Source: an uncultured Peptococcaceae bacterium
GTDB lineage: Bacteria; Bacillota; Peptococcia; Peptococcales; Peptococcaceae
DNA: 63,337 nt
Assembly: GCA_934229395.1 (NCBI GenBank)
Contig: CAKQDL010000004.1
Location: forward strand, 1-63,337
Direction: 5' to 3'
The number at the start of each line of letters is the position of its first letter. Within the stretch, counting starts at the first letter, position 1. Below, piece after piece: positions 34,746-42,841 of this stretch. The position numbers and the translations under genes are program-made. Under the pieces are notes generated by a model. It ran no database searches and was not told where the DNA came from. It saw only the letters and a program-made list of their open reading frames with translations.

Positions 34746-35897
34746 TTAGCTTGCAAAAAATCCTTGGTGGGTCGATAGGTTTTCGATGGCGTAATAGCCC
34801 AAGGTGGTGCTATGACCTGTGCGCCCTGGCCAGGTCGCTAGGAAGGTGGCATCCATGCCAGCAGTGCTCGCCTGCGGGGTATAGAACACGTACTCCATGG
34901 CGTAGCCGCTTTGGCCAGTGGTAGAAGTAGCCAGTTTTCCAAGGCCGCACGCATCGTTTGCATAAATACAGTTCACGCCATAGTCGTTCACATAATTACC
35001 CTCGCCATAGGTTTCGGCATAAAGGAGCTTGATGCGATAGGTATATGGCCCTGTTTGTACAATTTCTGGGGCAAAGCGCCCTCTAAAATGGCTATAATAA
35101 CGATCCATAAAATCAGAATCGTGGTATTCGCCTTCAAAGGAAAGGTTGTCATTTAAGGTAAGCACCGATGCCCATGCACCTACACCGCTTGCGTAAACAA
35201 AGGTGGTTGGGATGGTGATTGGTAGGCTATCCACCGTTCTAGGATAAATGTTGTCCATAGGGTTGTCGCCGGCGGTCATCAGTCGCATAATCACGCTGGC
35301 CAACTGCGCGCGGGTGGCTGGATCCTGCGGCAGGAGCTGGTAGCGTTCGTTGCCACCCAAAATGCCTGTGGCCACTGCCCATTGCATGCCATCCATGGCC
35401 CAATCGCTGATATAATTGGCATCGGCATAGATGTACACATTGGCTCTTTGGCTCACATCGCGGCCTTTGTAGGCGCTATAGTTGCGCAGGACGGAAGCCA
35501 GCTGCTCGCGGCTGATCATGTCATCCGGCCCAAAATAGGTGCCGTTGTAGCCGGCCATAATGCCTTGGTAGCGCGCCCAGTAAATGGCGTTGGCATAATA
35601 AGCCTTGGCGCTTACATCCTTAAAAGGATAGCCAAAATCCGGGGTAGCGCCCATGCTCGGCTCGCCCTCCATACGGTAAAGCATCGCCGCAATCATCCCA
35701 CGGCTCGCCGTCATCTCTGGAGCAAACTCGCCACCGCCAATGCCCGTCATGTAGCCCTTGTCGCTCACATAATCCACACTCTCCGCATACCAAGCCCCAC
35801 TGCTCACATCAATAAAGCTCGCAGCCTGAGCCGGCACACACACCGATAAGCTCATAACAACAACCAAAATCACAGATAAAAATCGTCTCTTCTTCAT
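34746..35897 (-). CDS. SLH-domain surface protein
   Basis: 383 residues. Signal peptide 1-26 (SVILVVVMSLSVCVPAQA), three SLH repeats at about 27-75, 88-135 and 150-205, each with the TRAE-like motif (TASRG, ISREQ, ATRAQ), then a unique C-terminal domain of about 160 residues containing YYSHFRGRF. SLH domains bind secondary cell wall polymer or, in Negativicutes, polyamine-modified peptidoglycan. It lies 32 bases upstream of its frameshifted paralog in the same direction. GGAGG precedes the start. Role of the C-terminal domain unknown. Confidence 0.88.
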   Translation of the reverse strand: MKKRRFLSVILVVVMSLSVCVPAQAASFIDVSSGAWYAESVDYVSDKGYMTGIGGGEFAPEMTASRGMIAAMLYRMEGEPSMGATPDFGYPFKDVSAKAYYANAIYWARYQGIMAGYNGTYFGPDDMISREQLASVLRNYSAYKGRDVSQRANVYIYADANYISDWAMDGMQWAVATGILGGNERYQLLPQDPATRAQLASVIMRLMTAGDNPMDNIYPRTVDSLPITIPTTFVYASGVGAWASVLTLNDNLSFEGEYHDSDFMDRYYSHFRGRFAPEIVQTGPYTYRIKLLYAETYGEGNYVNDYGVNCIYANDACGLGKLATSTTGQSGYAMEYVFYTPQASTAGMDATFLATWPGRTGHSTTLGYYAIENLSTHQGFFAS

Positions 35898-36006
35898 TTT
35901 CTACACCTCCTAGAAATAATCTCCTTACTATAATTATAAGTGATAAAAAAGAAACGGTCAATTTTATTTTGAATTTTCTAGCAAATTTCCCTGTGCCCAC
36001 GAAATA

Positions 36007-36037
36007 AAAAAGCTCCAGCGCATCTTCGCACTGGAGT
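36007..36037 (-). terminator. Intrinsic terminator of the first phosphatase gene
   Basis: GCTCCAG / CTGGAG(T) stem with inner GCG/CGC pairs; on the minus strand it is followed by TTTTTTATTT. It lies about 15 bases after the stop at 36054. Confidence 0.8.
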
Positions 36038-36053
36038 CTTTGCTTGTGTGGGA

Positions 36054-38126
36054 TTATTTTTCGTCAGCCAAGAGCTGATAGATTACGCCGCCTTCTACGT
36101 CCTTTGGTTGGCGGTTGCCAACGAGGTGACAGAAGGTTGGTACGATGTCTACGTTACGGATTGGGCGTTTGATGTATTCGCCCTTCTTGAGGCCCATGCC
36201 GGCCCAGATGCAGAGTGCACCGAGGGAGTAGCCTTCGTTGGTCACGTATTGGAAGCTGTTGCCGTGTTCGAAGCCGTATTCTTTCTTGAGCTGGAAGAAG
36301 ATATCGCCGCAGTGTGGGCCACCCATACCGATGGTTTCCATTTCTTCTCTGGTCATAGCAAAGGCTACAACACGTTCTTCTGGATGCTGTGGATCGCGGT
36401 AGCTATACAAATCGCTGATGATTTGCTGTACGAGCTTATCGTAATCTTCTGGCTCTACGATACCTTCAGGGTCACGACCCTTGAGGTTGATGTAGATGTG
36501 GGAAGTACGGTGGTTGATGGCGCGGGTCTTACTCCAGTCAATCATGTACATGCCTTCGATGCCTGGCATTGGTACGGTTACGGTGTAGCCGAGTTCTTCC
36601 ATAACGCCTGCGTTAATACCGCTAAGTTCACCAATCCCTGGGTTTTCGTAGCCTGCAGAGCGTGGAATGGCTGCGTGGTCACTTGTTACGCAAACAACGG
36701 TGTTTTCATCGAGGTTATCGAGGACGGTACCGATGTATTTATCGTTGATCATGTAGATTTTGTCAATGATATCACGGAAACGTTGCCATTCTTCGTGACG
36801 GCCTTCTACGGCTTGTTCCATGTAGTGGTGGTTCACAAGGTCGATGCTGTGCAAGTGGATGTAGAAGAGCTGCCAATCTGGGTTGGTGTCGAAGAGGTAT
36901 TGGGTAGCGCGCATATGCCAATCGTTAACGAGGTCGAAGGATTCGAGTTCGATGGCATCGCCCAATGGGGTATGGCGATCAACGTTTGCAAAGTAGCACA
37001 TTGGGCCTACTTTTTCCATCATGTCATCATGGATGGATTGTGGGTAGTAATAGGTCTTGTCTTCGCAGTTCATAACGTGGGAGATGTAGAAACGACCTTC
37101 GGAGCCGTCTTCTGCCATTTCCATGCCGCGGATGTAGTAAGCAACTTTGACGTCTTGGTCATCGATGCTAAAGGTATCGAAAATTGGCTTAGACCAGGTG
37201 TTGAGGGTGCATTCGCCAAGTGGCTTGTCTGCTTTTTTGTTCTTGTAGATTTTGATGTTTTCGTACTTATCGCCATAAAAGAGGGCAATGCGGCGTGCGA
37301 GGGAGTTGTTCATGGTGAAGGTAACTTCCTTTGCGCCTTCTGGAACGTCAAACGCCCAGCCTTCAGCGTCCTTGATTGGGCTGTAGAGCTTGTCGTACTT
37401 GTCATCGTTGGCTGCTTCTTCAGCAGAGAAGCCCTTGATGACCATCCCTGGGGATTCAAGTGGCATATCGCTAAAGTGGGAGCTCATTGCAAGAACGTCT
37501 TCAATGGTCATGCCTTCTGGCAAGTCTTCCATGCTTTGTGGCATTGCTGGTGTGCTTTCAGATTCGGTAGCGAACTTGTCTACTTGATCCTTATATACAA
37601 CGCAGTCACCGGAGCTTTGGGATACGGTGTGAGCCACTTCCTTCATGTTTGGATAGTCGTTTTTGAAGATGACAACCTTTTGGAATTGTTCAGAGGAACG
37701 AAGGAATGGTACAACGCCTACGCCATCGATAAAGATGTTGTTACTACCTTCAACACGGTTTGGCCATGCTTCGCAGTAGTTGAGCATGATGCACTTTTTG
37801 CCTTCGTCTTCAAAAGCTTCCCAAATGAATTCTGATTCTACACGCATGGAGTTCCAGTTAAGCTCGGTGATGCCTAAGGATTTACCCAGGGTGTGGTTAA
37901 GGAAGCAGGTAACACCGTGGGTTCTTGGATAGTTACCTGTTGCAATGGATGCCCAGTTTGGAGGGGTGATGGTTGGGAGCACGCCCATCATATCGAGGGT
38001 TTCTCTCGCTACACCTTGTTCCAATAATTTTTTCATGTTGGGCATTTTGCCTTCATCAATTAATCTTCTTACGACGACTGGATCGGCCCCGTCAAGGCCA
38101 ATCATCATGGCACGTTTTTTACTCAT
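36054..38126 (-). CDS. Alkaline phosphatase superfamily protein, paralog 1
   Basis: 690 residues, no signal peptide, so presumably cytosolic. It belongs to the nucleotide-pyrophosphatase/phosphodiesterase branch: metal ligand D12 (GLDGADP), presumed nucleophile T54 in TITPPNW, D and H in HSIDLVNHH, DH in TSDHAA. Residues about 240-400 form a family-specific insert with beta strands. The His that usually completes the second metal site is replaced by Val (QYVTNEGYS against YHGYADTS in paralog 2). C-terminal INLKGRDPEGIV and the VDIVPTF tail are shared by all three paralogs. AGGAGG precedes ATG 38126; a LysR gene lies directly upstream on the same strand, behind a terminator. Confidence 0.88.
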   Translation of the reverse strand: MSKKRAMMIGLDGADPVVVRRLIDEGKMPNMKKLLEQGVARETLDMMGVLPTITPPNWASIATGNYPRTHGVTCFLNHTLGKSLGITELNWNSMRVESEFIWEAFEDEGKKCIMLNYCEAWPNRVEGSNNIFIDGVGVVPFLRSSEQFQKVVIFKNDYPNMKEVAHTVSQSSGDCVVYKDQVDKFATESESTPAMPQSMEDLPEGMTIEDVLAMSSHFSDMPLESPGMVIKGFSAEEAANDDKYDKLYSPIKDAEGWAFDVPEGAKEVTFTMNNSLARRIALFYGDKYENIKIYKNKKADKPLGECTLNTWSKPIFDTFSIDDQDVKVAYYIRGMEMAEDGSEGRFYISHVMNCEDKTYYYPQSIHDDMMEKVGPMCYFANVDRHTPLGDAIELESFDLVNDWHMRATQYLFDTNPDWQLFYIHLHSIDLVNHHYMEQAVEGRHEEWQRFRDIIDKIYMINDKYIGTVLDNLDENTVVCVTSDHAAIPRSAGYENPGIGELSGINAGVMEELGYTVTVPMPGIEGMYMIDWSKTRAINHRTSHIYINLKGRDPEGIVEPEDYDKLVQQIISDLYSYRDPQHPEERVVAFAMTREEMETIGMGGPHCGDIFFQLKKEYGFEHGNSFQYVTNEGYSLGALCIWAGMGLKKGEYIKRPIRNVDIVPTFCHLVGNRQPKDVEGGVIYQLLADEK

Positions 38127-38256
38127 TATGTTATTCCTCCTCAAGAATAATCGTTTCAATTTATCTTATGGTTTTATTATAGCGACTACCTTACGCTTTG
38201 AGAAACAACCACATAGACCACCCTTTTTCTAAAGACAACCGAAAGTTGTACTAAAA

Positions 38257-38292
38257 AACGTCTGGTTGATAGTTATCCATCAACCAGACGTT
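38257..38292 (-). terminator. Intrinsic terminator of the LysR gene
   Basis: Perfect 14-bp stem AACGTCTGGTTGAT / ATCAACCAGACGTT, 8-nt loop, then TTTTTTAG on the minus strand. The phosphatase gene downstream therefore needs its own promoter within 38127-38256. Confidence 0.92.
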
Positions 38293-38297
38293 ACGTA

Positions 38298-39209
38298 TTA
38301 TAGATTTGCAAAGATTTTATCGGTTTCCTTGAGGAAAAGATTTTCTAATTCAGAAAGCTCATAGTCTACTGGATAGACGGCATAAACCTGCACCTTTGGG
38401 TGATCATCTAGCGAAAGCACGGCGTAGTCCTTATAAAAGGCATCGCGGCCAATGATGCCCTTGGTGGCGACGCCAAAGGCGATGCCATCCTGCACGGCTT
38501 GACCAACCACGACCACATTCGCCGAATCGGTAATGGCTTCCTGCTTGAGGCCATAGCGACGTTCTACAATCTGAAAGGTGCCTGGCATATAACCATAACC
38601 GGCAAAGAGTCCATCGAGATCTTTAAAATTAATTTCTGTTTTCTTGGCCAGACGGCTGTTTTTATTAATGAAGATTTGCAGCTCGTCTTCATAAAGGAGC
38701 TTGAATATAATCTTGTCAGCAAGCTGGTCTAACTGGCCCTGCCCTGTATCGCCATCCACCGCAGAAATAAGGCCCACGCCGGGCTTGCCTGATAGCACTT
38801 CATCCAAAATATCGGCGGTGAGTTTTTCTGGCAATTCTAGGCGTATCTTGGGATATTTTTTGTGAAAACGCGAGAGAATATCCGAGCCTGCTCTGGCAAA
38901 CACATAGGATACCAAATGCACATGGATGGTTCCCTCGATGGGTGCCACATAGGTCAATGGGCGCATGGTGTTGTAGAGCGTTTGGAAGCGCTCCACAATG
39001 TCCTTGGCCTGCTCAACAAAAACCTCGCCCTCTGCTGTGAGTGTCACGCCCTTGTGGGAGCGATTGAGCAATTGAACGCCAAGCTCTGCTTCTAATTTAT
39101 TCATGGACTTACTGATTGTTTGCTGGGTCACATAAAGCTGTTCGGCTGCTGTTGTGATGGAATGCGTTTGCGCCACAGCGCAAATGTATTGCAATTGTTC
39201 TATATTCAT
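38298..39209 (-). CDS. LysR-type transcriptional regulator
   Basis: 303 residues. N-terminal winged helix-turn-helix (1-62: LQYICAVAQTHSITTAAEQL and LNRSHKGVTLT) and a LysR substrate-binding domain of two lobes (about 90-300). It is the regulator nearest to phosphatase paralog 1, in the same direction and 130-170 bases upstream. That it regulates the phosphatase is inferred from proximity and from the two other phosphatase-LysR pairs in the window. GGAGGGG precedes the start. Confidence 0.92.
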   Translation of the reverse strand: MNIEQLQYICAVAQTHSITTAAEQLYVTQQTISKSMNKLEAELGVQLLNRSHKGVTLTAEGEVFVEQAKDIVERFQTLYNTMRPLTYVAPIEGTIHVHLVSYVFARAGSDILSRFHKKYPKIRLELPEKLTADILDEVLSGKPGVGLISAVDGDTGQGQLDQLADKIIFKLLYEDELQIFINKNSRLAKKTEINFKDLDGLFAGYGYMPGTFQIVERRYGLKQEAITDSANVVVVGQAVQDGIAFGVATKGIIGRDAFYKDYAVLSLDDHPKVQVYAVYPVDYELSELENLFLKETDKIFANL

Positions 39210-39321
39210 TAGACCCCTCCTGGAGTGCTGTATACAACAAAAAAAGATAAGCCGTACTTATCATTCAGCTTATCTTTTATTATAGGCAATGACAAGGCAT
39301 ATTACAATACTCTAATGTATT

Positions 39322-39735
39322 TTACATAGCCAACAAACCACAAACAGCCACGCTCCAGTACATACCGCTTAGAAGAAGCACGCCACCGGCGAGGAGCATC
39401 CATGCTTGCTTCTTGCGCGAGTCACGCATGGGATTAAAATACACCTTATCGAGGGCTTCGTCGTAGACAATCAACGAACGGCGTCCCTCTTTCCAATTGG
39501 CAGCCTCTGCCACCGAAAAACGGTTCGTGCAATGCCACACTTTAAAATCCTTTGTAAATTCAAAGGTGACGGCGCGCTCGCTCTTGCCCATGGCCTTGTT
39601 AGAAACGATGGTGCCTGTGGTGTAGTAGCCCGCCACGCGCGTCTTGTCCTCTTGCTTTTGCACATAGAAGGTTGCCGCCATAAGCCCTAAGCCTGCCATC
39701 ATGCACAGCACGCCGCCAATAAACCATAACGTCAT
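39322..39735 (-). CDS. DUF3592-like small membrane protein
   Basis: 137 residues with membrane helices at about 3-25 (LWFIGGVLCMMAGLGLMAATF) and 108-134, and a small extracytoplasmic beta-type domain between. The domain pattern (TTGTIVSN, VTFEF, YDEALDKVYFNP) is like DUF3592. Function unknown. ATG 39735 is best placed for the AAGGGAG ribosome site; two other in-frame ATGs lie just upstream. It follows the MFS transporter gene on the same strand by about 30 bases and may be cotranscribed. Confidence 0.75.
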   Translation of the reverse strand: MTLWFIGGVLCMMAGLGLMAATFYVQKQEDKTRVAGYYTTGTIVSNKAMGKSERAVTFEFTKDFKVWHCTNRFSVAEAANWKEGRRSLIVYDEALDKVYFNPMRDSRKKQAWMLLAGGVLLLSGMYWSVAVCGLLAM

Positions 39736-39765
39736 CACCATCGCTCCCTTCAATTTAAATCGTTA

Positions 39766-41178
39766 TTAGCAAGTCATACGTTCTGCTTCAGCTTCCAATT
39801 CTTCCAAGGATTTACCGGCAGAGCTTGCGCCCCAGATAAGACCAAAGAAGGCTGGAATGAAGTACCAAAGTGCGTTCACAATATTAACACCAGCATAGCC
39901 GCCTGCTGCATAAACAGCTGGAACGGTGAGGGTCATAAACACAGCAACCAAACGTGCAGAGCCAAAGACCATACCAGTAGCGTTACTACGAATCTTGGTC
40001 GGGAAGCTTTCTGCCAAGTAGGTCCACATCATCGTCATGGTGCCACCACCAAAAAGAGAGAAGCAAACGCCCATAGCAACCAACACAACCAAACCAACGC
40101 CCTTGTTACCTGCGTTAATCATGTCAATAAGCGGCTGGGTAACAAAGCCTCTGAGCACGCACAAGCTCCCGGCGATGCAGGCAAAGATAATAATCGGAAT
40201 ACGGCGACCACCCTTGTCGGAAATTGCCGAAACAACCACGTCACCCAATGGGGTACCAATAACGCCCGTTGCTGCAATAAGAAGCACCAATTGATAGTTA
40301 AGACCCATGTCAACGTTAAAGGCCGTGCCGTAGTTAGACATGTAGAAAATACCCAAGGTAGCGCCCCAAGCGAGAACAACAACAACGATGGTTTGCTTGA
40401 AAAATGGCTTGCTGAACATAATCTTCAAGCTTTCAATCATGCCAATGTCGCGTTTTTGCACACATTTGAAGGCCAATTCACTCAAATCACAAGGCTTACC
40501 GGTGCACTCACTTACAACCTTTTCCGCTTCATCAATACGGCCCTTCATAACAAGCCAACGTGGAGATTCCTTGAGCCATTTCATAGCGATTGGCACGAGG
40601 AGAATGCTCACACCACCAATGAGGAAGCAAAAACGCCAAGTATGTGCGCCAATACCTACCATCGAAGCACAGAAGAAAGCACCAAAAGGAATACCCAAGG
40701 TACCAGCTGCAATAGACAGGGCTTGGTATTTACCACGGTTATGAGATGGCAGCATTTCTGCCATATAAACCATCGCTACTGTTACCATACCAATGGTACC
40801 AAAGCCTATCAGAAAACGACAAATAAGGAAATTAACATAATGCCCGCTCAAAGCGTTTACAATAGACGCTAATGAGAAAATCGTTAACAATAATACCAAT
40901 GTTTTTTTACGCCCTATTTTAGTGGCAATCATACCGCCAAAGAAACCGCCCAAGCACATGCCCAAAAAGTTCAGCGCATTCATCTGCGAAATTTGTTGCA
41001 AGGTAAAGCCAAGATCCTCCATGACCGCTGGTGTGATGTTACCAAACATCTGCATATCCATTTGGTCAAAGAAATAACAAATAGCCGCAATCCACAAGAA
41101 ATGCTTATGTGGTTTGCCCAGTTTTTCCATACCGTCAAAATAATTATTGCCGGCACCGTTTTGTTGTACCTGTGCCAT
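39766..41178 (-). CDS. MFS transporter, sugar/aromatic-acid symporter type
   Basis: 470 residues with twelve membrane helices in two six-helix halves. The MFS motif GGFFGGMIATKIGRKK follows helix 2 and the repeat DVVVSAISDKGGRR is at the start of the second half. The cytoplasmic loop after helix 6 holds KESPRWLVMKGR, the PESPRxL motif of the sugar-porter and aromatic-acid branches. Substrate unknown. ATG 41178 has AAGGGAG ten bases upstream; a GTG nine bases earlier is too close. It is transcribed towards the small membrane protein gene. Confidence 0.9.
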   Translation of the reverse strand: MAQVQQNGAGNNYFDGMEKLGKPHKHFLWIAAICYFFDQMDMQMFGNITPAVMEDLGFTLQQISQMNALNFLGMCLGGFFGGMIATKIGRKKTLVLLLTIFSLASIVNALSGHYVNFLICRFLIGFGTIGMVTVAMVYMAEMLPSHNRGKYQALSIAAGTLGIPFGAFFCASMVGIGAHTWRFCFLIGGVSILLVPIAMKWLKESPRWLVMKGRIDEAEKVVSECTGKPCDLSELAFKCVQKRDIGMIESLKIMFSKPFFKQTIVVVVLAWGATLGIFYMSNYGTAFNVDMGLNYQLVLLIAATGVIGTPLGDVVVSAISDKGGRRIPIIIFACIAGSLCVLRGFVTQPLIDMINAGNKGVGLVVLVAMGVCFSLFGGGTMTMMWTYLAESFPTKIRSNATGMVFGSARLVAVFMTLTVPAVYAAGGYAGVNIVNALWYFIPAFFGLIWGASSAGKSLEELEAEAERMTC

Positions 41179-41395
41179 ACTACTCACACTCCCTTTATTA
41201 TTGATTATTTTGTATGTCTTTTGACCATAGCGGTGCCCCCATTATTCCCTCCCCGAAGCGCCGTCTATATATATAATTTATACTTTGTATTACCTTGTAT
41301 TTAGCATATCATTAAATGTTCTTTCTGAGAAATCACTCTTTTTCACCTTTCTCCCCCTAGGCACAACCATCAGTTGTGCAAATAATAAAACGCAC

Positions 41396-41427
41396 AAAAA
41401 AAGCGATACGGTTTTCACACATATCGC
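41396..41427 (-). terminator. Intrinsic terminator of the zinc-ribbon gene
   Basis: GCGATA / TATCGC stem with a 13-nt loop, followed by seven T on the minus strand. A second small hairpin, GCACAAC / GTTGTGC, lies further on at 41361-41379. Confidence 0.7.
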
Positions 41428-41437
41428 CGCTCGTTTA

Positions 41438-41812
41438 TTAAAAATCTTCTACCTCATAATCAAAATTACAGAGTCTTTCTTTGTGAATGCCCTTGCTGTC
41501 TTGCACCTCAAGGCGCTTCATAATCCAGCTTAAGGTTTCGCACACCTTGGCCACATTGAGCTCGAAGTTGGCCTTGCCAGCCTCCATCTCTGTAAAATAA
41601 TCGTACTCCATATTTTCCACATAATCCTTCGCCAGCTTGTAAATTTCCGGCTCCGTGCCGTATTCAATCTTGTGGCAATGTGGGCAATAGAGCTCCAAGC
41701 CAGAACCACCGTATTTGTTATAAATCACAATCTTTGGTTCTAGCGGACCGCCGCACATCTTACACACACAGCGCTCCGAACGCTCCACAATAATTTTTGG
41801 ATCCTTAGCCAT
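41438..41812 (-). CDS. Zinc-ribbon-containing conserved protein
   Basis: 124 residues. A zinc ribbon is near the N-terminus: CKMCGG at about 17-22 and CPHCHK at about 43-48. The rest is helical and acidic with no catalytic motif. It starts inside the end of the ABC ATPase gene (8-base overlap), so the two are translationally coupled. Its job is unknown; perhaps an accessory factor of the ATPase. Confidence 0.75.
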   Translation of the reverse strand: MAKDPKIIVERSERCVCKMCGGPLEPKIVIYNKYGGSGLELYCPHCHKIEYGTEPEIYKLAKDYVENMEYDYFTEMEAGKANFELNVAKVCETLSWIMKRLEVQDSKGIHKERLCNFDYEVEDF

Positions 41813-42647
41813 TTTGAACTGCCCCCTTATAGCCAACGTCAAATTTGCATTTTGACTGGTACTCTTCCTCAAAATCGAGATTAATAAAGAAATGCTGCTC
41901 AGTCCACAGCACCCGCGCCTTCTTGTCGAAGAAATCCGTCAGGTTGTCGTCGCAAAACACATCCTGCAAATCGCCCTGCGAATGAATCACGCCATCGCGC
42001 ATCAGCGCAGCCTTGTTGAAAAACGGCAAAATTTCCTCAGTATGGTGCGTCACATACACCATTGTAATGCCCTTTTCCTCCGCCATTTGTGCAATGCGCA
42101 AGAGAAATTGCTCACGCGCAATCAAGTCAAGACCACTGCACGGCTCATCCAAAATAAGCACCTTCGGATTGGCCATCAAAGCACGCGCAATCAGCACACG
42201 CTGCTGCTGCCCTTTTGAGAGCGTATTGAACGGATAGCGATCACGCTTACCAAGACCAAACTCCCGCAAAAGCGCCTTCGCCGCACGCACATCGCCATCG
42301 CTAGGCTCCTCCTCTTGGAACCCCAAGGTGCCATATTTGCCCGCCGTCACAATATCTAAAATAATCTCGTTGGACAAATATTGATCAAAAAAAGAGCTGC
42401 TCACAAAACCAATATCCTGACGGAGCGCCAAAAAATTGTCCTCCGTCACCTCTTGGCCCATAATATAATTCTTGCCAAAATTGGCACTCTTGTATCCAGC
42501 CAAAATGCTAAGCAAAGTTGTCTTGCCACAGCCATTTAAACCATACAAAACCCAGTTCTCTCCAGTCTTAATCTCCCAATTTAAATCCTTCACAATAAGC
42601 TTAGAACCACTCTTAAGACTCAAATCCTCCGCCCGCATAATACACAT
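41805..42647 (-). CDS. Stand-alone ABC-type ATPase (MolC/ModF-like)
   Basis: 280 residues with a complete nucleotide-binding domain: Walker A GLNGCGKTT near 37-45, signature LSKGQQQR, Walker B VLILDEPCSGLD and the switch His in VTHH. The sequence resembles the YlmA/ModF-type ATPases that often lack a dedicated permease. A C-terminal extension of about 40 residues (FFINLDFEEEYQSKCKFDVG) is unusual. No permease is encoded nearby; the overlapping partner is a soluble zinc-ribbon protein, so a role in translation or regulation is as likely as transport. ATG 42647 has AAAGGAG nine bases before it. Confidence 0.82.
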   Translation of the reverse strand: MCIMRAEDLSLKSGSKLIVKDLNWEIKTGENWVLYGLNGCGKTTLLSILAGYKSANFGKNYIMGQEVTEDNFLALRQDIGFVSSSFFDQYLSNEIILDIVTAGKYGTLGFQEEEPSDGDVRAAKALLREFGLGKRDRYPFNTLSKGQQQRVLIARALMANPKVLILDEPCSGLDLIAREQFLLRIAQMAEEKGITMVYVTHHTEEILPFFNKAALMRDGVIHSQGDLQDVFCDDNLTDFFDKKARVLWTEQHFFINLDFEEEYQSKCKFDVGYKGAVQNG

Positions 42648-42731
42648 ACCACCACACTCCTTTCCAAAATATCCATTACCCCAAGTATACACCCACCACC
42701 CCCAAAATGAGAAACACCCAACAACCACACA

Positions 42732-42765
42732 AAAAAAACCATCCACAGCCTTTGGTTGTGGATGG
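42732..42765 (-). terminator. Intrinsic terminator before the ABC ATPase gene
   Basis: CCATCCACA / TGTGGATGG stem, 9-nt loop; on the minus strand eight T follow. It ends transcription from the amidohydrolase side. Confidence 0.85.
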
Positions 42766-42800
42766 CAGCTTGTCGAATGGCGACCTTTTTCGACAAGCTG
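42766..42800. repeat. Solo IS1182-type end sequence
   Basis: CAGCTTGTCG (42766-42775) and CGACAAGCTG (42791-42800) form a perfect 10-bp palindrome around AATGGCGACCTTTTT. The segment GGCGACCTTTTTCGACAAGC plus TG is identical to the outer end of the IS1182 relic at 56681-56702 and to 63262-63283 read backwards. No transposase remains here. Confidence 0.6.
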
Positions 42801-42833
42801 AAATTCTGTGCATATTTTTTGCACAGAATTTTT
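42801..42833 (-). terminator. Intrinsic terminator of the first amidohydrolase gene
   Basis: AAATTCTGTGC (42801-42811) pairs with GCACAGAATTT (42821-42831), with a 9-nt T-rich loop. It lies nine bases after the stop at 42842. The T-run on the minus side is weak, so the palindrome next to it may help. Confidence 0.55.
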
Positions 42834-42841
42834 GTCAGCTT

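Noticed and set aside
36048..37835. Long open frame (595 codons) on the plus strand, antisense to phosphatase paralog 1
   Set aside because: It mirrors the codon pattern of the real gene on the other strand, has no ribosome site and gives an implausible Phe/Val/His-rich protein.
38427..39100. Frames opposite the LysR gene at 38.3 kb
   Set aside because: Shadows of a clear LysR gene with intact helix-turn-helix and effector domain.
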